Below are positions 34,447-38,697 of a DNA stretch of 38,697 nucleotides, one piece after another. Each line of letters starts with the position of its first letter. Position 1 is the first letter of the stretch. The notes under the pieces are model-generated. The model was not told where the DNA came from. It did not search any database and saw only the letters and a program-made list of their open reading frames with translations. The DNA comes from Betaproteobacteria bacterium (GTDB taxonomy: Bacteria; Pseudomonadota; Gammaproteobacteria; Burkholderiales; Burkholderiaceae_C). Location: the NCBI GenBank assembly GCA_025356445.1, contig JANXSZ010000075.1, forward strand, positions 1-38,697, written 5' to 3'. The translations under genes were made by a program, and so were the position numbers.

Positions 34447-35790
34447 ATGACCGCCCATACCGCCATTCACACCACCCACCACCGCACGCCGACGGACCTG
34501 CTTGACCCCATCGAGAAAGCCAGCCGCGACGAAATCACCACGCTGCAACTCCAGCGTCTCCAAGCCACGCTGCACAACGTCTACGCGAACGTGCCGCACT
34601 ACCGCCAAGCGTTTGACGACCACGGTGTCCACCCCGATGACCTGCGCACCCTAGGCGATTTGGCGAAATTCCCGTTCACCACCAAAAAAGACTTGCGCGA
34701 CAACTACCCCTTTGGTTTGTTTGCTGTGCCCAAAGAGCAGGTGGTGCGCATCCACGCTTCATCCGGCACCACGGGCAAACCCACGGTGGTGGGCTACACC
34801 GCGCATGACATCAGTCACTGGGCTGATCTGGTGGCCCGCTCCATCCGCGCGGCGGGGGGCCGCCGGGGCGACATGATCCAGATTGCCTATGGCTACGGCC
34901 TGTTCACGGGTGGCTTGGGCGCGCACTACGGTGCGGAGCGCCTGGGTTGCACCGTCATCCCCATGAGCGGCGGGCAAACCGAAAAGCAAGTCCAACTGAT
35001 TCAGGATTTCAAACCCAAAATCATCATGGTCACGCCTTCGTACATGCAGGTCATCATCGAAGAATTCGTCAAACAGGGCATTGACCCGCGCAGCAGTTCG
35101 CTCAAGATCGGCATCTTTGGGGCCGAGCCTTGGACGCAAGCTATGCGCCAGGAGATCGAACTCAGCGCGGGCATCGACGCGGTGGATATTTACGGCCTGT
35201 CCGAAGTCATGGGGCCGGGTGTGGCCAGCGAGTGCATCGAATCCAAAGACGGCCCGGTCATCTGGGAAGACCATTTCTACCCCGAAATCATCAACCCCGA
35301 CACCGGCGAACTGGTGGCCGATGGCGAGGAGGGCGAGCTGGTGTTCACCTCGCTGACCAAAGAGGCCTTCCCCGTCATCCGCTACCGCACGCGGGACTTG
35401 ACGCGCCTGCTGCTGCCCACGTCCCGCAGCTTCAGGCGTATCGGCAAGATCGTGGGCCGCTCGGACGACATGCTCATCATCCGGGGCGTGAACGTGTTTC
35501 CTACGCAGATTGAGGAGCTGGTGCTCAAGCACGGCAAGCTTTCGCCGCTGTACCAGATGCTGGTGACACGCGACGGGACGATGGACGAGGTGGAGGTGCT
35601 GGCCGAACTGCAAGCGGCTGATGCCGCCATGCCTGCGGGCGAAGTGGCTGAGATCAGCCGGTGGCTACAGCAGCGCATCAAAACCATGGTGGGCATCAGT
35701 ACCCGTGTCAGCGTGCTGCCGCCTCATTCCATCGAGCGCACGCAAACCGGCAAATCGCGCCGGGTGATCGACATGCGGCCTAAAGCTTGA
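34447..35790 (+). CDS. paaK: phenylacetate-CoA ligase
   Basis: 447 residues. The enzyme activates phenylacetate with ATP and CoA, the entry step of the pathway. The adenylate-forming P-loop is HASSGTTGKPTVVGYT (about 104-119). Further landmarks are YGYGLFTGGLGAHYGAE, IFGAEPWTQAMR, IYGLSEVMGPG and the hinge region RIGKIVGRSDDMLIIRGVNV. The C-terminal subdomain ends with RTQTGKSRRVID, carrying the conserved Lys. An AGGAGA ribosome binding site is seen at about 34434. A 71-bp spacer after paaG shows no terminator, so it probably belongs to the same unit. Confidence 0.97.
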   Translation: MTAHTAIHTTHHRTPTDLLDPIEKASRDEITTLQLQRLQATLHNVYANVPHYRQAFDDHGVHPDDLRTLGDLAKFPFTTKKDLRDNYPFGLFAVPKEQVVRIHASSGTTGKPTVVGYTAHDISHWADLVARSIRAAGGRRGDMIQIAYGYGLFTGGLGAHYGAERLGCTVIPMSGGQTEKQVQLIQDFKPKIIMVTPSYMQVIIEEFVKQGIDPRSSSLKIGIFGAEPWTQAMRQEIELSAGIDAVDIYGLSEVMGPGVASECIESKDGPVIWEDHFYPEIINPDTGELVADGEEGELVFTSLTKEAFPVIRYRTRDLTRLLLPTSRSFRRIGKIVGRSDDMLIIRGVNVFPTQIEELVLKHGKLSPLYQMLVTRDGTMDEVEVLAELQAADAAMPAGEVAEISRWLQQRIKTMVGISTRVSVLPPHSIERTQTGKSRRVIDMRPKA

Positions 35791-35840
35791 ATCTGTGCCT
35801 CACCTTTTTGAAAACCTATAACCCCTGACGGAGACACCCC

Positions 35841-36986
35841 ATGAACAAACGCACCCTGATCGCCTTGGCCGCAACGATGCTCTTCACCCTGCCAGTCCTG
35901 GCCCAAAGCAAGGCCCCCATCCGTATCGGTGCTGTGCTGTCCACCACCGGCCCCGCAGGTTACCTGGGCGACCCACAGCTCAAAACCTTGCAAACCTACA
36001 TCGCCCAGCTGAACACCGAGGGCGGCGTGCTGGGCCGCAAGTTGGAACTGGTGCATTACGACGATGCTTCCGAAGCCGGTAAAGCCAACGGCTTTGCCAA
36101 GCGCCTGATGGACGACGACAAGGTGGACTTGCTGATTGCCGGTACGACCACTGGGGCGACGATGGCGATGGCTCCGTTGGTGGAGAAGGCCGGCATCCCG
36201 CTGATCTCGCTCTCGGGTGCCGTGGTCGTGGTGGAACCAGTCAAAAAATGGATTTTCAAAACGCCGCACACCGACCGCATGGCTGCTGAAAAAGTGTTTG
36301 AAGACATGAAGCAACGCGGTTTCACCAAGGTCGGCCTGCTGAGCGAAACCAGCGGCTTTGGGGCCTCTGGAGCGAAGGAGACGCGCGCTGTGGCTGCCAA
36401 GTACGCTATCACGCTGGTAGCGGATGAAACCTATGGCCCCAAAGACACCGACATGACCGCGCAGCTCACCAAGATGCGCGGTGTCGCCGGGATGCAGGCG
36501 GTGTTCGTGTTCGGTCTCGGCCAAGGCCCGGCTGTGGTCACCAAAAACTATGCCCAACTGGGCATGACGCTGCCGCTCTACCAGTCGCACGGCGTGGCGT
36601 CGAACGAGTTCATCAAGCTGGCGGGCAAGGCGGCGGAGGGCGTGCGCCTGCCTTCCCCTGCGCTGCTGGTGGCCAATTCACTGGCTGCCAATGACCCGCA
36701 AAAACCACTGGTCACCAGCTATGCCGCCACCTACTGGAAGCAGTACAAGGACGAGCCCTCCACCTTCGGTGGCTACGCGCTGGACGCGCTGAGCCTGGGT
36801 GTGCAGGCTATCAAGGCGGCAGGTGGCACGGACAAGGAAGCTGTGCGCAATGCGCTGGAAAAGACCAAGGGCTTCATGGGCACCACGGGCCAGTTCAACA
36901 TGTCCGCCACCGACCACATGGGGCTGAACCTGTCGGCCTTTCGGATGGTGGAAGTCAAAGACGGTGGCTGGATGTTGTTGAAGTGA
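35841..36986 (+). CDS. branched-chain-type ABC transporter substrate-binding protein
   Basis: 381 residues with a signal peptide (cleavage after VLA, about residue 21). The mature chain is a type I periplasmic binding protein of the LivK class: APIRIGAVLSTTGPAGYLGD, LNTEGGVLGRKLELVHYDDA, LIAGTTTGATMAMAPLVEKAG and MTAQLTKMRGVAGMQAVFVF. Such proteins feed LivHMGF-type importers. Lying right after paaK with LivH and LivM next, it probably binds phenylacetate or another aromatic acid; similar sets accompany aromatic genes in related bacteria. A CGGAGA ribosome binding site precedes it. The ligand is inferred from context. Confidence 0.93.
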   Translation: MNKRTLIALAATMLFTLPVLAQSKAPIRIGAVLSTTGPAGYLGDPQLKTLQTYIAQLNTEGGVLGRKLELVHYDDASEAGKANGFAKRLMDDDKVDLLIAGTTTGATMAMAPLVEKAGIPLISLSGAVVVVEPVKKWIFKTPHTDRMAAEKVFEDMKQRGFTKVGLLSETSGFGASGAKETRAVAAKYAITLVADETYGPKDTDMTAQLTKMRGVAGMQAVFVFGLGQGPAVVTKNYAQLGMTLPLYQSHGVASNEFIKLAGKAAEGVRLPSPALLVANSLAANDPQKPLVTSYAATYWKQYKDEPSTFGGYALDALSLGVQAIKAAGGTDKEAVRNALEKTKGFMGTTGQFNMSATDHMGLNLSAFRMVEVKDGGWMLLK

Positions 36987-37013
36987 TATTGACCTGATCT
37001 ACAGCATCCCATC

Positions 37014-37889
37014 ATGCTCGCCTCGTTCCTGCAATTCCTCTTTTCTGGCCTGACCATCGGGGCCACCTACGCGCTGGCGGCCTTGGGCTTCGCCATCATT
37101 TACAACGCCAGTGGCGTCATCAACTTTGCCCAGGGTGAGTTCATCATGCTGGGGGGTATGGCGGCGGTGGCGCTGGCGGGCTTAGGGCTGCCTTTGCCGC
37201 TGGCGATTGCCCTGGCGGTGGTGGTGGCTGCTGCGGTTGCCGCCTTGGTGGAGAAATTTGCCATCGAACCCGCTGGTAAGGCGGACGTGGTGCCGCTCAT
37301 CATCATCACCATTGGCGCTTCGCTGGTGGTGCGCGGTTTGGTGCAGGTGGTGTTGGGCAAGGGCACGCACGCGCTGGGGGCGTTTTCGGGTGAAACCCCG
37401 TTTCTGATCGGTGGGGCCACGCTGTTGCCGCAAAGCCTGTGGGTGTTGGGTGTGGCGGCGCTGGTGGTGGCGGGCTTGGGTTGGTTTTTTGGCCGTACGC
37501 CTATGGGCAAAGCCATGCTGGCGACGTCGCACAACAAACTGGCAGCGGAGCTGGTGGGCATCAACACCAAACATGTGTTGCTGCTGTCGTTCGTGCTGTC
37601 TGGTGCTTTGGGTGCGGTGGGGGGGGTGCTGGTCGCGCCCATCACCTACACCGCGTATGACGCGGGCATCATGCTGGGCCTCAAGGGCTTTGTCGCGGCC
37701 ACGCTGGGTGGTTTGGGCAGTGGTCTGGGTGCGGTGGTGGGTGGCTTGTTGCTGGGTGTGCTGGAGGCGATGACGGCGGGCTACATCTCGTCGGCGTACA
37801 AGGACGCGATGCCCTTTGTGCTGATTTTGCTGGTGCTTTTTTTCATGCCCAGTGGTTTGTTCGGTGCCAAAACGATTGACCGGGTATGA
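37014..37889 (+). CDS. livH: branched-chain-type ABC permease, LivH family
   Basis: 291 residues with about eight hydrophobic helices. The start LQFLFSGLTIGATYALAALG and NASGVINFAQGEFIMLGGM are standard for LivH. The loop TPMGKAMLATSHNKLAAELV, then GINTKHVLLLSFVLSGALG, is the coupling region, and GLKGFVAATLGGLGSGLGAV follows. It pairs with LivM next door to form the membrane channel. It starts 27 nt after the binding-protein gene and overlaps livM by ATGA. The symbol names the family; the cargo is probably an aromatic acid. Confidence 0.93.
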   Translation: MLASFLQFLFSGLTIGATYALAALGFAIIYNASGVINFAQGEFIMLGGMAAVALAGLGLPLPLAIALAVVVAAAVAALVEKFAIEPAGKADVVPLIIITIGASLVVRGLVQVVLGKGTHALGAFSGETPFLIGGATLLPQSLWVLGVAALVVAGLGWFFGRTPMGKAMLATSHNKLAAELVGINTKHVLLLSFVLSGALGAVGGVLVAPITYTAYDAGIMLGLKGFVAATLGGLGSGLGAVVGGLLLGVLEAMTAGYISSAYKDAMPFVLILLVLFFMPSGLFGAKTIDRV

Positions 37890-38697
37890 ATGTGCTTTCT
37901 CCTTCTATTTCGCCCTCCATCTCGCCCGCCTCACGCGGCCTGCTGGTACTCGCTGCGCTGCTGCTGTGCCTCCCGCTGGTACTGCCCAACAGCTTTTACT
38001 ACGACGTGGCGATCCGCATCGCCATGAACGCTGTGGTTGCTATCGGTCTGAATTTGCTGATTGGTTATACCGGCCAGATCAGCCTGGGCCATGCGGGGTT
38101 CTTCGGCCTGGGGGCTTACGCCACGGCCATCCTGACCTCGCGCTACGGCTGGCCCTCTGTGTTGGCGCTGGTGGTGGCTGCAGCCGCCATGGGCCTGCTG
38201 GCGCTGCTGGTGGCCCGCCCGGTGCTTCGCCTCAAGGGCCATTATTTGGCGATGGCGACGCTGGGCCTGGGCATCATCACCATGATTGTGCTGACCAACG
38301 AGGCCGCGTTCACCGGTGGGCCAGATGGCATGGCCGTGCCGGCGTTCGCGCTGTGGGGCTGGGAAATCAGTGGTGATAGGCCCTGGTACGCCGTCAGCGC
38401 CAGCGCCTTGCTCCTGATGGCCTTTGCCGCCATCAACCTCATCAACGCGCCCGGTGGCCGTGTGCTGCAGGCCATTCACGGCTCGGAAATCGCCTCGTTC
38501 GCTGTCGGTATCGACGTGACGGTGATGAAGGTGCGTGTTTTCGTGCTGTCCGCTGTCATCGCCAGTGTGATGGGCAGTTTGAGTGCGCATTACGTGGGCT
38601 TCATCACGCCGGGTATTGCAGGTTTTCAACATTCGATCGAGCTGGTCACGATGGTCGTTCTGGGCGGCATGGCCTCGGTGTTCGGTGCCATCGTGGG
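37886..38697 (+). CDS. livM: branched-chain-type ABC permease, LivM family (3' end outside window)
   Basis: The first 270 codons, open to the window edge. Starts at an ATGA overlap with livH. Typical LivM blocks are AVVAIGLNLLIGYTGQISLG, HAGFFGLGAYATAILTS, LRLKGHYLAMATLGLGIITM and the coupling region GGRVLQAIHGSEIASFAVGI. The last residues VVLGGMASVFGAIVG are near the C-terminal end of the domain, so about 50 residues may be missing. The LivG and LivF ATPases would be expected beyond the edge. Confidence 0.93.
   Translation, partial: MNVLSPSISPSISPASRGLLVLAALLLCLPLVLPNSFYYDVAIRIAMNAVVAIGLNLLIGYTGQISLGHAGFFGLGAYATAILTSRYGWPSVLALVVAAAAMGLLALLVARPVLRLKGHYLAMATLGLGIITMIVLTNEAAFTGGPDGMAVPAFALWGWEISGDRPWYAVSASALLLMAFAAINLINAPGGRVLQAIHGSEIASFAVGIDVTVMKVRVFVLSAVIASVMGSLSAHYVGFITPGIAGFQHSIELVTMVVLGGMASVFGAIV

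Overview
The window is GC-rich, densely packed DNA typical of a betaproteobacterium of the order Burkholderiales. The gene families (several Bug-type solute-binding proteins, a tkt-gap pair, a Burkholderiales-style phenylacetate cluster with PaaN) suggest Comamonadaceae, something like Polaromonas, Rhodoferax or Acidovorax. This placement rests on gene content, not on a marker gene; no rRNA or tRNA gene was seen.

Layout. (1) 1-3776: the end of transketolase, a lower-GC DUF262/DUF1524 (GmrSD-like) gene squeezed between tkt and gap and flanked by a 9-bp direct repeat, then gap and its terminator. (2) 3875-5990: a YjjJ-type HTH-HipA kinase and a nu-class glutathione transferase. (3) 6079-10000: a catabolic operon (3-hydroxyacyl-CoA dehydrogenase-like enzyme, BKACE beta-keto acid cleavage enzyme, Bug solute-binding protein) divergent from a LysR regulator with a candidate operator. 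(4) 10112-13380: a second LysR divergent from D-tartrate dehydratase (tarD), followed by a Bug gene frameshifted in a run of eight G. (5) 13393-16483: pirin, a SlyD-like isomerase and an RhlE-type helicase.

(6) 16532-24460 is the most unusual part. A tightly overlapping gene run encodes a membrane Cache-SpoIIE phosphatase, an amino-acid-type solute-binding protein, a methyltransferase, a second such binding protein fused to an ABC permease domain, a second permease and a metallo-beta-lactamase-fold protein. It is followed by a head-to-head RsbW-like kinase and STAS anti-sigma antagonist. There is no ABC ATPase, and the second permease has lost most of the ATPase-coupling loop. I infer that these transporter parts may act as a ligand receptor feeding a partner-switching pathway.

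(7) 24485-26964: a Na/Pi cotransporter with a PhoU-like tail and a DUF2917 protein. (8) 27040-38697: the phenylacetate regulon: paaX, divergent paaABCDE (ring epoxidase), paaN, paaG and paaK, then a branched-chain-type ABC importer (binding protein, LivH, start of LivM) running off the window. The paaX-paaA spacer holds a strong inverted repeat that is a good PaaX operator candidate. PaaK would make phenylacetyl-CoA, PaaABCDE epoxidise it, PaaG isomerise the epoxide to oxepin-CoA and PaaN act in ring opening; the later beta-oxidation genes are not in the window.
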